From Liquorilactobacillus hordei DSM 19519 (GTDB lineage Bacteria > Bacillota > Bacilli > Lactobacillales > Lactobacillaceae), in assembly GCF_019443985.1 (NCBI RefSeq), contig NZ_CP049303.1, forward strand, positions 930,001 to 994,000: a stretch of DNA of 64,000 bases. Reading direction: 5' to 3'. Below, piece by piece: positions 9,574-17,713 of the stretch. The notes below the pieces were generated by a model. That model was given only the letters and a program-made list of their open reading frames with translations, was not told the DNA's origin and did no database searches. The number at the start of each line of letters is the position of its first letter. Within the stretch, counting starts at the first letter, position 1. Made by a program: the position numbers and the translations under genes.

Positions 9574-10245
9574 ATGCGTAAAACCTTTAATGATGAGTTA
9601 AAGAGATTGCATGTCAGATTTGCAGAATTGGGCATGATGGTCAATGAAGCAGTACTTCGTTCAACCAAGGCTTTTGTGAATCATGATAGAGAACTTGCAG
9701 AATCTGTGATTAAAAAAGATCTTGTAATAAATAATTGTGAGAATGATTTAGAAAAAATGACACTTGAGCTAATTGCATTATATCAACCTGTAACTGAAGA
9801 CTTGAGGGATGTGATTACTATATTAAAGGCAAGTTCTGATATAGAGCGGATTGGCGATCATGCTGTGAGTATCAGCCAGGCTACCGTGAGTATGAAGGGC
9901 AGCCAAAGAATTGCTGAAATAGAGGTAGAGACTGCAAAAATGAGTGAGTATGTATGCCAAATGTTTCAGAGCGTGCTAGATGCGTATATGAAAAAAAGTG
10001 TAGAGAGAGCCCTAAAAATTGCAAGAGATGATTTATTTTTGGATGAAGAGCTTAGGAAAATCAGGAAGAGATGTGTTACGATAATGCAAGGGGATTCGGA
10101 GTTAGTTGTTAGTGGGTCCTACTATACTTCGGTTGCTACTTACTTGGAACGAATTGGTGATTACGTGACAAATGTTTGCGAATGGATTATTTTTCTCAAA
10201 AAAGGAGAGATAGTTGAATTAAATCCAAATGCTAGACAATATTAA
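9574..10245 (+). CDS. phoU: Phosphate-specific transport accessory protein PhoU
   Basis: A 223-residue all-helical protein made of two PhoU repeats: N-terminal MRKTFNDELKRLHVRFAELG, first metal motif SSDIERIGDHAVSI near residue 90, second TYLERIGDYVTNVCEW near 193. PhoU restrains Pst phosphate uptake and the PhoR kinase when phosphate is plentiful. The start follows AAAGGAGGGGCGGT. The pstSCAB genes that normally lie between phoR and phoU are absent; only 180 bases and a terminator separate the two genes. The ABC transporter must be elsewhere in the genome, or missing. Confidence 0.95.
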   Translation: MRKTFNDELKRLHVRFAELGMMVNEAVLRSTKAFVNHDRELAESVIKKDLVINNCENDLEKMTLELIALYQPVTEDLRDVITILKASSDIERIGDHAVSISQATVSMKGSQRIAEIEVETAKMSEYVCQMFQSVLDAYMKKSVERALKIARDDLFLDEELRKIRKRCVTIMQGDSELVVSGSYYTSVATYLERIGDYVTNVCEWIIFLKKGEIVELNPNARQY

Positions 10246-10359
10246 AATTTATTTTTTATTAAATTTACGATCCTCTTTTTTACATAATTTGCTAAACATC
10301 TTGTGACACTGTAAAATTTTGTTAAAGGGTATGTTTATTTTTTCAGGAGGGAAGTAGCT

Positions 10360-10665
10360 ATGAAATCTAATAAAAAAATGAAACGTTCAAATAATCGAAT
10401 GATTTTTGGTGTATGTGGAGGAATAGCTGAATATTTCGGTATTAATTCATGGATTATCAGGGGAATTTTTATCATTCTAGCTGTTATTCCACATAGTACA
10501 TTTTTGATTATAGGTATTTATTTAATGTGTACTGTCTTAATCCCGTCAGAGGAAAGCAGTTTGTTTTCAACGTTATTTAAAAAAACAACTCAAGAGTACA
10601 CACAAGAAAAAAGGAAAAGTTCACGTAAGATTCTTAAGGATGTCCACGAAAAGGATATTCGCTAA
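10360..10665 (+). CDS. PspC-domain membrane protein
   Basis: A 101-residue protein with an N-terminal PspC domain (MKRSNNRMIFGVCGGIAEYFGINSWIIRGIFIILAVI). Two closely spaced hydrophobic stretches (about 40-62) are followed by a charged tail. PspC-like proteins act in envelope stress or membrane homeostasis. It has a strong AGGAGGGAAG site, and the order pspC-yvlD-hprK matches B. subtilis yvlC-yvlD-hprK. The exact role is unknown. Confidence 0.85.
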   Translation: MKSNKKMKRSNNRMIFGVCGGIAEYFGINSWIIRGIFIILAVIPHSTFLIIGIYLMCTVLIPSEESSLFSTLFKKTTQEYTQEKRKSSRKILKDVHEKDIR

Positions 10666-10689
10666 ATTAAAATTATGGAGGAATTATAG

Positions 10690-11034
10690 ATGTCTTTTTG
10701 GCGCAGAGCCTTGGTTAATGCAGTAGTATTTGTTTCAGCAGCGGGTTTTTTCCCACAAGCATTTCATGTATCCAGCATTTGGATATCACTTTTGGCGGCG
10801 GTTATATTGGGGTTGCTTAACATGTTTGTGAAACCGATACTATTACTTTTTTCACTGCCAATTACTTTTATGACTCTGGGGCTGTTTTACTTTGTTATTA
10901 ACGGATTTATGCTTGAACTGACTTCTTATTTAGTGGGCAGTTCGTTTGCATTTGCGAACTTTGGGGCTGCTTTTTTGTTAGCTTTGGTTCTTAGTCTAGT
11001 AAATATTGTAATAACGAATTATTTAAAACGTTAG
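10690..11034 (+). CDS. YvlD-family four-helix membrane protein
   Basis: A 114-residue, very hydrophobic protein with about four membrane segments (near 5-20, 28-50, 55-78 and 88-110) and the family core LGLLNMFVKPILLLFSLPITFMTLG. It belongs to the holin superfamily IV/YvlD family, although nothing suggests lysis. It lies 24 bases after the PspC gene with its own GGAGG site, so it is probably co-transcribed. Function unknown. Confidence 0.85.
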   Translation: MSFWRRALVNAVVFVSAAGFFPQAFHVSSIWISLLAAVILGLLNMFVKPILLLFSLPITFMTLGLFYFVINGFMLELTSYLVGSSFAFANFGAAFLLALVLSLVNIVITNYLKR

Positions 11035-11081
11035 AGAAAGCTTTTTGATTAGAAGGATTAAATTTTGGGAGGGCTTTTCAA

Positions 11082-12020
11082 GTGAGTGATATGGTAAGTG
11101 TTGAAAGTTTGGTCAGAGCGACAGGGATGAAGGTATTTTCAGGCGGTAAGTATCTAAGTACTAAAATGGTAACTACGAGTGATATCTCAAGACCAGGTCT
11201 TGAACTCACGGGGTATTTTGATTATTATCCAGCAGAACGAATTCAACTTTTTGGGATGACAGAAGTTTCATTTGCTAGAAAGATGGACAAGCAAAAACGT
11301 AGAGATATTATGGAACAATTGTGTGTAGAAGATGTTACACCTTGCTTTATTATCTCTCGTTATTTGCCTGTGCCAGAAGAATTGGATGAGGCTGCAAAAG
11401 CACATAATATACCAGTCTTACGTTCGAAACTACCAACAACACGTTTATCCTCTAAAGTTACAGATTTTTTAGAGACACAGTTAGCAGAGAGAAAATCATT
11501 ACATGGTGTTTTAGTTGATATTTATGGCTTAGGTGTCCTAATTACAGGTGATTCTGGTGTTGGTAAGTCTGAAACTGCTTTGGATTTAATTAAGAGAGGA
11601 CATCGCTTGATTGCTGACGATCGTGTGGATGTTTATCAAAAAGATGAGCAGACCATTATTGGTGAGGCTCCCAAAATCCTTAGACATTTATTAGAAATCC
11701 GTGGAATTGGAATTATTGATGTCATGAATCTCTTTGGTGCGGGCGCAGTTCGATCTGAGACAGATATTTCATTGATTGTTCATTTAGAAAATTGGGGACC
11801 AAATAAACAATTTGATCGTCTAGGAACAGGTGAGCAGAAACTAAAAGTCTTTGATGTCGATATTCCACAGATTTCAATACCAGTAAAGATTGGTCGTAAC
11901 TTAGCAATTATAATTGAAGCAGCGGCAATGAATTATCGTGCAAAGACAATGGGTTATGATGCAACAAAGCTGTTTGAGAAAAATTTGAATAGTCTGATTC
12001 AAGAGAATTCAGATAAGTAA
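11082..12020 (+). CDS. hprK: HPr kinase/phosphorylase
   Basis: HprK phosphorylates HPr of the phosphotransferase system on Ser46 when glycolytic intermediates are high, which with CcpA drives carbon catabolite control. It also removes that phosphate. GTG 11082 follows GGGAGG; ATG 11091 is a possible alternative. It has 312 residues, with Walker A GDSGVGKS near 156, RLIADDRVDVY, and the HprK signature EIRGIGIIDVMNLFG. It begins the hprK-lgt-gpsA cluster, with almost no space between genes. Confidence 0.97.
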   Translation: MSDMVSVESLVRATGMKVFSGGKYLSTKMVTTSDISRPGLELTGYFDYYPAERIQLFGMTEVSFARKMDKQKRRDIMEQLCVEDVTPCFIISRYLPVPEELDEAAKAHNIPVLRSKLPTTRLSSKVTDFLETQLAERKSLHGVLVDIYGLGVLITGDSGVGKSETALDLIKRGHRLIADDRVDVYQKDEQTIIGEAPKILRHLLEIRGIGIIDVMNLFGAGAVRSETDISLIVHLENWGPNKQFDRLGTGEQKLKVFDVDIPQISIPVKIGRNLAIIIEAAAMNYRAKTMGYDATKLFEKNLNSLIQENSDK

Positions 12021-12033
12021 GGATGTGTCTTTT

Positions 12034-12873
12034 TTGTTTATTCCAGTTTTTGGGGCGTTAAATCCAGTTGCTTTTTCTCTAGGCTCACTTGAAGTTAGAT
12101 GGTATGGGATTATTATTGCCAGTGCGGTAGTGATTGCAACATATCTTTCGGTGAGAGAAGGAAAAAGAAGGGGGATTGCTGAAGATAATATTTATGATTT
12201 AATTCTTTGGGGGTTACCCGTAGCAATAATCTGTGCACGAATTTACTATGTTATCTTTGAGTGGGGATATTATTCACAGAATTTAAATCAAGTCTATCGC
12301 ATCTGGGATGGTGGAATTGCAATATATGGAGGCTTGATTGGTGCTGTAATAGTTTTGGTTACATTGTGCAAAAAAAGAGGTATTTCTCCATGGTTAATGC
12401 TTGATGTGGCTGCCCCCACTGTGATTATGTCACAAGGAATAGGGCGTTGGGGTAATTTTATGAATCAAGAGGCACATGGACGAGCAACAACCTTGTCTTT
12501 TTTGCAAGAACTACATTTACCAAGTTTTATAATCAGGCAGATGAATATTGCTGGGACATACTACCAACCAACTTTTTTATATGAATCCATTTGGGATTTA
12601 ACAGGTTTTTTGCTGCTAATGTTATTACGGCATCAGAAACATCTGTTTAAGCGTGGAGAGGTCTTCTTTACTTATGTTATCTGGTATTCTTTTGGTAGAT
12701 TCTTTATTGAAGGAATGCGCACAGACAGTTTAATGTTGGGCCCATTGAGAGTTTCACAATGGTTGTCAGTTATATTATTCTTTGGTGCTATAATTTGGTT
12801 AGCAATGCGCCGTTATTGGAGACCACTAGATTCATGGTATCTGGATGGCACAGATGAGACTTATCATAAATAG
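12034..12873 (+). CDS. lgt: Prolipoprotein diacylglyceryl transferase
   Basis: Lgt is the membrane enzyme that adds diacylglycerol to the lipobox Cys of prelipoproteins. I prefer TTG 12034, ten bases after AAGGA (12019-12023); GTG 12025 is in frame but too close to that site. The protein has ~279 residues, seven membrane segments, and the signature GRWGNFMNQEAHG around residue 140. YESIWDLTGF and RFFIEGMRTDSL are also typical. It starts 13 bases after hprK. Confidence 0.95.
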   Translation: MFIPVFGALNPVAFSLGSLEVRWYGIIIASAVVIATYLSVREGKRRGIAEDNIYDLILWGLPVAIICARIYYVIFEWGYYSQNLNQVYRIWDGGIAIYGGLIGAVIVLVTLCKKRGISPWLMLDVAAPTVIMSQGIGRWGNFMNQEAHGRATTLSFLQELHLPSFIIRQMNIAGTYYQPTFLYESIWDLTGFLLLMLLRHQKHLFKRGEVFFTYVIWYSFGRFFIEGMRTDSLMLGPLRVSQWLSVILFFGAIIWLAMRRYWRPLDSWYLDGTDETYHK

Positions 12874-12884
12874 GAGTGGTTTTT

Positions 12885-13907
12885 TTGTGTAAAAAAGTTG
12901 CAGTCGTTGGAGCAGGTTCTTGGGGTAGTGTTCTTGCGAATATTTTAGTTATGAATGGAAAAGAAGTAAAAATTTGGTCGAGAAGACAAGCGCAAGTTGA
13001 TGAACTCAATCAAGAACATACTAATAAGGCTTATCTCTCGAATGTTAGATTGTCAAAAAAATTGATCGCATCTAGCAATCTAGAGGAAGTTTTGCACGAT
13101 GCCGAGTTGGTGTTGCTTGCAGTTCCAACAAAAGCCATGAGAGAAATTGCTCATAGAGTTGGTCTGTTAATTGAAGCCATGGACCTTCATCCAATTATTG
13201 TTCATGCTAGTAAGGGCTTGGAACTAGATACCCATAAACGTATTTCTGAAATTATCTCAGAAGAAATACCACAAGAATATGCTGCTGGGATTGTTGCTTT
13301 GTCTGGTCCTAGTCATGCTGAAGAAGTGGCACAACATGACTTGACATTGATTACTGCTGCATCATCCAATTTGGAAGCTGCAAAAAGTGTGCAGAGAATA
13401 TTTATGAACAGTTATTTTCGTGTGTATACCAACCGTGATATTATTGGGGTAGAGCTTGGTGCTGCATTCAAGAATATTATTGCATTGGGAGCAGGGGCCT
13501 TGAATGGGCTCGGTTATGGTGATGATGCGAAAGCTGCTTTAATGACAAGAGGATTAGCTGAAATTGCTCGTTTAGGAATTGCTTTGGGTGCTGACCCTTT
13601 AACATTTATTGGTTTATCAGGTGTAGGAGATCTAATTGTTACTTGTACGAGTGTGCATTCAAGAAATTGGCGTGCTGGCAATCAGTTAGGTAAAGGAATG
13701 AAGGTCGAAGATGTTGTCAATAACATGGGAATGGTCATAGAAGGATTAACGACTGTTAAAGCAGCATATGAATTGGCAAAGGATCGGAAAATTGAAATGC
13801 CAATTACTGAAGCCATCTATCAGGTTGTTTATCAAGGAGAAGAAATTAAAACTGCGATTGCAGATTTGATGATGCGAGAGGGAAAATCTGAAGAAGAAAC
13901 ATTTTGA
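12885..13907 (+). CDS. gpsA: NAD(P)-dependent glycerol-3-phosphate dehydrogenase
   Basis: GpsA reduces dihydroxyacetone phosphate to sn-glycerol-3-phosphate for phospholipid synthesis. The start is TTG 12885 (MCKKVAVVGAGSWGSV), eight bases after AGGAG (12872-12876); GTG 12876 overlaps that site. The protein has 340 residues. The Rossmann motif VGAGSWG is at the N-terminus, followed by SKGLE, ALSGPSHAEE, the catalytic Lys region ELGAAFKNIIALGAG, and SGVGDLIVTCTS. It lies 11 bases after lgt. Confidence 0.97.
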   Translation: MCKKVAVVGAGSWGSVLANILVMNGKEVKIWSRRQAQVDELNQEHTNKAYLSNVRLSKKLIASSNLEEVLHDAELVLLAVPTKAMREIAHRVGLLIEAMDLHPIIVHASKGLELDTHKRISEIISEEIPQEYAAGIVALSGPSHAEEVAQHDLTLITAASSNLEAAKSVQRIFMNSYFRVYTNRDIIGVELGAAFKNIIALGAGALNGLGYGDDAKAALMTRGLAEIARLGIALGADPLTFIGLSGVGDLIVTCTSVHSRNWRAGNQLGKGMKVEDVVNNMGMVIEGLTTVKAAYELAKDRKIEMPITEAIYQVVYQGEEIKTAIADLMMREGKSEEETF

Positions 13908-13936
13908 TTGAATGCTTATTAAAAGTAAGCTATAAT
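13908..13936 (+). promoter_or_regulatory. trxB promoter
   Basis: TTGAAT (13908-13913), exact 17-base spacer, TATAAT (13931-13936), 36 bases before the trxB start. The -35 directly follows the gpsA stop codon. Confidence 0.7.
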
Positions 13937-13972
13937 GTGAATACAATTTTGAGTGAGAGAAGGTAAAAAACT

Positions 13973-14902
13973 TTGACAAAAAAATATGATGTGGTTGTGA
14001 TAGGTGCCGGTCCTGGAGGTATGACCGCAGCCTTATATGCTTCTCGGGCTAATTTGTCAGTATTAATGCTTGATCGTGGAATATACGGTGGACAAATGAA
14101 CAACACAGCAGAAGTTGAGAATTATCCTGGTTTTAAGTCAATTTTGGGTCCAGATTTAGCCAAGGAAATGTATGAAAGTTCAACTCAATTTAATGCTGAA
14201 TATGCTTATGGAACAGTTGAAAATGTTTCAGTTGCAACAGATGGACTGAAAATAATTAAAACAGATAGTGAAACATTCGAGACATATGCGTTAATAATAG
14301 CAACAGGTTCACAATATAAAAAACTGGGTGTTCCAGGAGAGCAAGAATATGGTGGACGTGGGGTTTCTTATTGCGCGGTTTGTGATGGTGCATTCTTCCG
14401 TGATCGTGATGTTGTAGTAGTTGGAGGAGGAGATTCTGCAATTGAGGAAAGCTCATATCTTTCACAGATGGTTAAAGAGGTTAATGTAGTTCATCGACGT
14501 AATGAATTACGTGCACAGAAAATTTTGCAGGATCGTGCCTTTGAGAATTCTAAGATAAAGTTTACATGGGATACAGTCTTAACAGGTATTGAAGGTGACG
14601 GCAAGAAAGTTACTGGAGTTAAGACATTAAATAAAAAAACTGGTGATGAAGCGGTTGTTTCTGTCGATGGGGTCTTTATCTACGTTGGTTTACTTCCAAT
14701 GACAGAGCCCTTCGAAAATCTTGGAATAACAGATGAGCAAGGTTGGATTGTTACTAATGAGAAGATGGAAACAAAAATTCCTGGTGTATTTGCAATTGGT
14801 GATGTAAGGAAAAAGGAATTGCGTCAGATAACAACAGCTGTTGGTGATGGTGGAATTGCTGGACAAGGTGCGTATAGCTATCTAGAGACGTTAAAAGATT
14901 AG
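13973..14902 (+). CDS. trxB: Thioredoxin reductase
   Basis: A flavoenzyme that passes electrons from NADPH through FAD to thioredoxin. TTG 13973 follows GAGAAGG; 309 residues. FAD motif VVIGAGPGGMTAALYASRA at the N-terminus, redox pair CAVC (residues ~135-138), NADPH motif VVVGGGDSAIEE near 150, and the C-terminal FAD motif GVFAIGDVR. Length and motifs are typical of the low-molecular-weight bacterial enzyme. Confidence 0.97.
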   Translation: MTKKYDVVVIGAGPGGMTAALYASRANLSVLMLDRGIYGGQMNNTAEVENYPGFKSILGPDLAKEMYESSTQFNAEYAYGTVENVSVATDGLKIIKTDSETFETYALIIATGSQYKKLGVPGEQEYGGRGVSYCAVCDGAFFRDRDVVVVGGGDSAIEESSYLSQMVKEVNVVHRRNELRAQKILQDRAFENSKIKFTWDTVLTGIEGDGKKVTGVKTLNKKTGDEAVVSVDGVFIYVGLLPMTEPFENLGITDEQGWIVTNEKMETKIPGVFAIGDVRKKELRQITTAVGDGGIAGQGAYSYLETLKD

Positions 14903-14937
14903 AATTCAAATAACGATTGTTAAGTTAATAATTATAG

Positions 14938-14979
14938 AAAAACTGTGGTAAATTTAGATAAGAAACCACAGTTTTTTTG
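14938..14979 (+). terminator. Terminator after trxB
   Basis: AAAAACTGTGGT pairs with ACCACAGTTTTT around a 14-base loop, and the T-run continues. Strong rho-independent form. Confidence 0.9.
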
Positions 14980-15117
14980 TATTTAGATTGAATTTAGAGG
15001 TAAAATGATAAGTAGTTGTTAAAAAACGGGAAAAATAATTGAATTTTTTTGTCGTTTTTGGGAAAAAGTACTGTTAATATAGTATACTGTTTTTAGAAAA
15101 ACAATGGGAGTGATTTT

Positions 15118-16845
15118 GTGAGTTGGAAAGAAACTTATCAAGCATGGATTAACTATCCTGAGTTAGACAAAGAGTTAGAAAAAGAACTTAAGAAAAATAA
15201 GGATAACGCTGAATTGCTTGAAGATGCATTTTACGCACCTCTAGAATTTGGTACTGCGGGAATGCGTGGAATAATCGGAGCAGGTATAAATAGAATGAAT
15301 ATCTATACCGTTCGTCAAGCTACTGAAGGACTTGCTTTGTTAATGGATACACTTGATGAAGCAACTAAGAAACGTGGAGTTGCGATAAGTTTTGATTCAC
15401 GTCATCATTCAGAAGATTTTGCGCATGAAGCTGCACGTGTTTTAGGAGCACATGGAATTGCTAGTTTTGTTTTTGAAAGCTTACGTCCAACTCCAGAATT
15501 GTCATTCACAGTAAGACATTTAAACACCTATGCAGGAATTATGATTACAGCCAGCCATAATCCTAAGGAATACAATGGATATAAGATTTATGGTGAAGAT
15601 GGTGGACAAATGCCACCAAAGGAATCAGATATGATTACAGAGTTTGTTCGTCAAGCAAAGGATTTGTTTGCGATTAAAGTGGCAGCTGAATCTGAGATTC
15701 TTGAAAACGGTTTAATGAAGATTATTGGTAGTGAAGTTGATAATGCTTATCTAGCAGAAGTGAAAAAGGTTACTATTAATCCTGAATTAGTTAAAGAAGA
15801 AGGAAAAACTCTTAAATTAATTTTTTCACCACTTCATGGAACAGGAGCAGTATTGGGTGAAAAGGCCTTGAAAGGAGCAGGTTTTTCAAACTTTACAATG
15901 GTTGCTGAACAAGCAACCCCAGATCCTGAATTTTCAACTGTCAAGAAACCTAATCCTGAGGATGCAGCGGCTTTTGATTTGGCTATTAAGCATGGTAAAA
16001 AAGAGGATGCTGATCTTTTAATTGCTGTTGATCCTGATGCAGACCGCTTAGGAGCAGCTGTTCGCCAACCATCAGGGGAGTATCAGCTGTTGACGGGTAA
16101 TCAAATCGCTGCGATTATGCTTGATTATATCTTAACGGCACGGAAAAATGCAGGAACATTACCTGTAAATGCAGCTGCAGTTAAGTCTATTGTATCAAGT
16201 GAATTTGCAACAGCAATTGCTAAGAGTTATAACGTTGAGATGATTAATGTTTTGACAGGATTCAAGTTTATTGCAGAACAGATTAAACTTTTTGAAGAGA
16301 CAAATAAGCATACGTTTATGTTTGGATTTGAAGAAAGTTATGGTTATTTAATTCGTCCATTTGTGAGAGATAAAGATGCAATTCAATCACTTGTAATGTT
16401 GGCTGAAGTTGCTGCTTATTATAAGAGTGAGGGCAAGAATCTTTATGATGGTTTGCAAGAACTCTTTACGAAATTTGGTTATTTTGCAGAAAAGACAGTC
16501 TCATTAACATTTGATGGTGTAGAGGGTGCAGATCAGATTAAGAGTTTGATGACTAAGTTTAGAGAAACTGCACCTGCTGATTTTGCAGGTGTTAAAGTTG
16601 CAACGATGGAAGATTTTGCTAACTCGAAAAAGACAACGGCTGCCGGTGATGTCGAAACAATTGATTTACCTAAGTCAAATGTCTTAAAGTACTTGTTGGA
16701 AGATGGATCGTGGATTGCTGTTAGACCATCAGGGACAGAACCAAAGATTAAGTTCTACATTGGAACACAGGGCACTACGCAAGAAAAATCAATACAAAAA
16801 CGCCAGGCCTTTGAGAATGATATTAAGAAATTCATAGAAGAATAA
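15118..16845 (+). CDS. pgm: Phosphoglucomutase/phosphomannomutase, alpha-D-phosphohexomutase family
   Basis: This enzyme interconverts glucose-1-phosphate and glucose-6-phosphate, linking glycolysis to cell-wall and exopolysaccharide precursors. GTG 15118 follows GGGAGTG; 575 residues, the PgcA-type length. The active-site serine loop is GIMITASHNPKEYNGYK (near residue 145), the metal loop DPDADRLG (near 303), the sugar-binding loop GFEESYGYL and the phosphate-binding loop RPSGTEPKIKFY. Flanked by terminators, so probably monocistronic. Confidence 0.95.
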   Translation: MSWKETYQAWINYPELDKELEKELKKNKDNAELLEDAFYAPLEFGTAGMRGIIGAGINRMNIYTVRQATEGLALLMDTLDEATKKRGVAISFDSRHHSEDFAHEAARVLGAHGIASFVFESLRPTPELSFTVRHLNTYAGIMITASHNPKEYNGYKIYGEDGGQMPPKESDMITEFVRQAKDLFAIKVAAESEILENGLMKIIGSEVDNAYLAEVKKVTINPELVKEEGKTLKLIFSPLHGTGAVLGEKALKGAGFSNFTMVAEQATPDPEFSTVKKPNPEDAAAFDLAIKHGKKEDADLLIAVDPDADRLGAAVRQPSGEYQLLTGNQIAAIMLDYILTARKNAGTLPVNAAAVKSIVSSEFATAIAKSYNVEMINVLTGFKFIAEQIKLFEETNKHTFMFGFEESYGYLIRPFVRDKDAIQSLVMLAEVAAYYKSEGKNLYDGLQELFTKFGYFAEKTVSLTFDGVEGADQIKSLMTKFRETAPADFAGVKVATMEDFANSKKTTAAGDVETIDLPKSNVLKYLLEDGSWIAVRPSGTEPKIKFYIGTQGTTQEKSIQKRQAFENDIKKFIEE

Positions 16846-16862
16846 TTATTTAGTTTTAAACA

Positions 16863-16912
16863 AAAGGCTGCTGCAAAACAATTGTTTTGTTACAGCTTTT
16901 TGTTTTTTCAAA
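16863..16912 (+). terminator. Terminator after pgm
   Basis: A stem pairs the GCTGCTGCAAAAC side with GTTTTGTTACAGC, followed by TTTTTG. The niaR start lies soon after, so niaR may partly depend on read-through. Confidence 0.7.
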
Positions 16913-16929
16913 CAAAAAAGCAGGTGATT

Positions 16930-17448
16930 ATGTTGAAGAATGGTAATGTAAAAAGACGTGCTGGCGTGAGAGATGATGTATTAAATTCTGATTTGATAAG
17001 TGCAACAACTTTGGCTAAGAAATATAAGGTATCACGGCAAACAATTGTCGGAGACATTGCTTTACTCAGGGCAAAAGGTGAGCCGATCATTGCAACCGTC
17101 GGTGGTTATAAATATCAGAAAAAAGAGTCCCAGTATCATGGGTTACTGGTCTGTCAGCATACAAGTGAAGAAACGCGATTGGAGCTTGAAACGATAGTTA
17201 GTATGGGTGGAGAGATTGAAGATGTTATTGTGGATCATAAATTATATGGTCAACTAGTAGGAACACTTGGAATTTCGACATTACATGATGTTAATGATTT
17301 TATGAGTCGTGCTGAGAAAGGTGATCACCAACTGCTTTCAAGTCTGACAATGGGAATTCATTTACACAACGTCGCATGTAATAATGAAGAGCACTTTCTT
17401 GAAATTAAACAAAAGCTATCTGAATTAGGATTGCTTTATTTAGATTGA
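16930..17448 (+). CDS. niaR: Niacin-responsive transcriptional repressor NiaR (YrxA family)
   Basis: A 172-residue regulator; ATG 16930 follows CAGGTGA. An N-terminal winged helix (SDLISATTLAKKYKVSRQTIVGDIALLRAKG) precedes a 3H domain named for three conserved His, seen in DVIVDHKLYGQL, MSRAEKGDHQLLSSLTMGIHLHNV and nearby. NiaR binds nicotinic acid and represses NAD salvage and niacin uptake genes. The next gene is pncB, a known type of target, which supports the assignment. Confidence 0.92.
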   Translation: MLKNGNVKRRAGVRDDVLNSDLISATTLAKKYKVSRQTIVGDIALLRAKGEPIIATVGGYKYQKKESQYHGLLVCQHTSEETRLELETIVSMGGEIEDVIVDHKLYGQLVGTLGISTLHDVNDFMSRAEKGDHQLLSSLTMGIHLHNVACNNEEHFLEIKQKLSELGLLYLD

Positions 17449-17455
17449 AACGGGG

Positions 17456-17465
17456 TGTCTTGACA
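17456..17465 (+). promoter_or_regulatory. Candidate NiaR operator before pncB
   Basis: TGTCTTGACA (TGTC-2-GACA) directly follows niaR, 250 bases before pncB. A separate 9-base inverted pair, GATAAGACA (17533-17541) and TGTCTTATC (17688-17696), lies closer. TGTC/GACA-type symmetry fits what I recall of NiaR boxes, but the consensus was not checked. Confidence 0.3.
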
Positions 17466-17713
17466 TCAAACTGAAAAAGAGTTATTTTTTAAATATTAAC
17501 TCTGTAAGTGAAGACAAATGTAGTTAGAATAAGATAAGACAGTGAAATATAGCTAAATCTAAAGATTAATTAAATCATAAATGCAGTAAATTAATGTTAT
17601 ATTATGATTTGAAATTAAATAAATAGTTATTTGTGAAGCACAGTGAAATGCAGATTGAAGTCTAATAACTCTTGCTCTAATTCTGTTTGTCTTATCAAGT
17701 TGGGAGAAAAATG

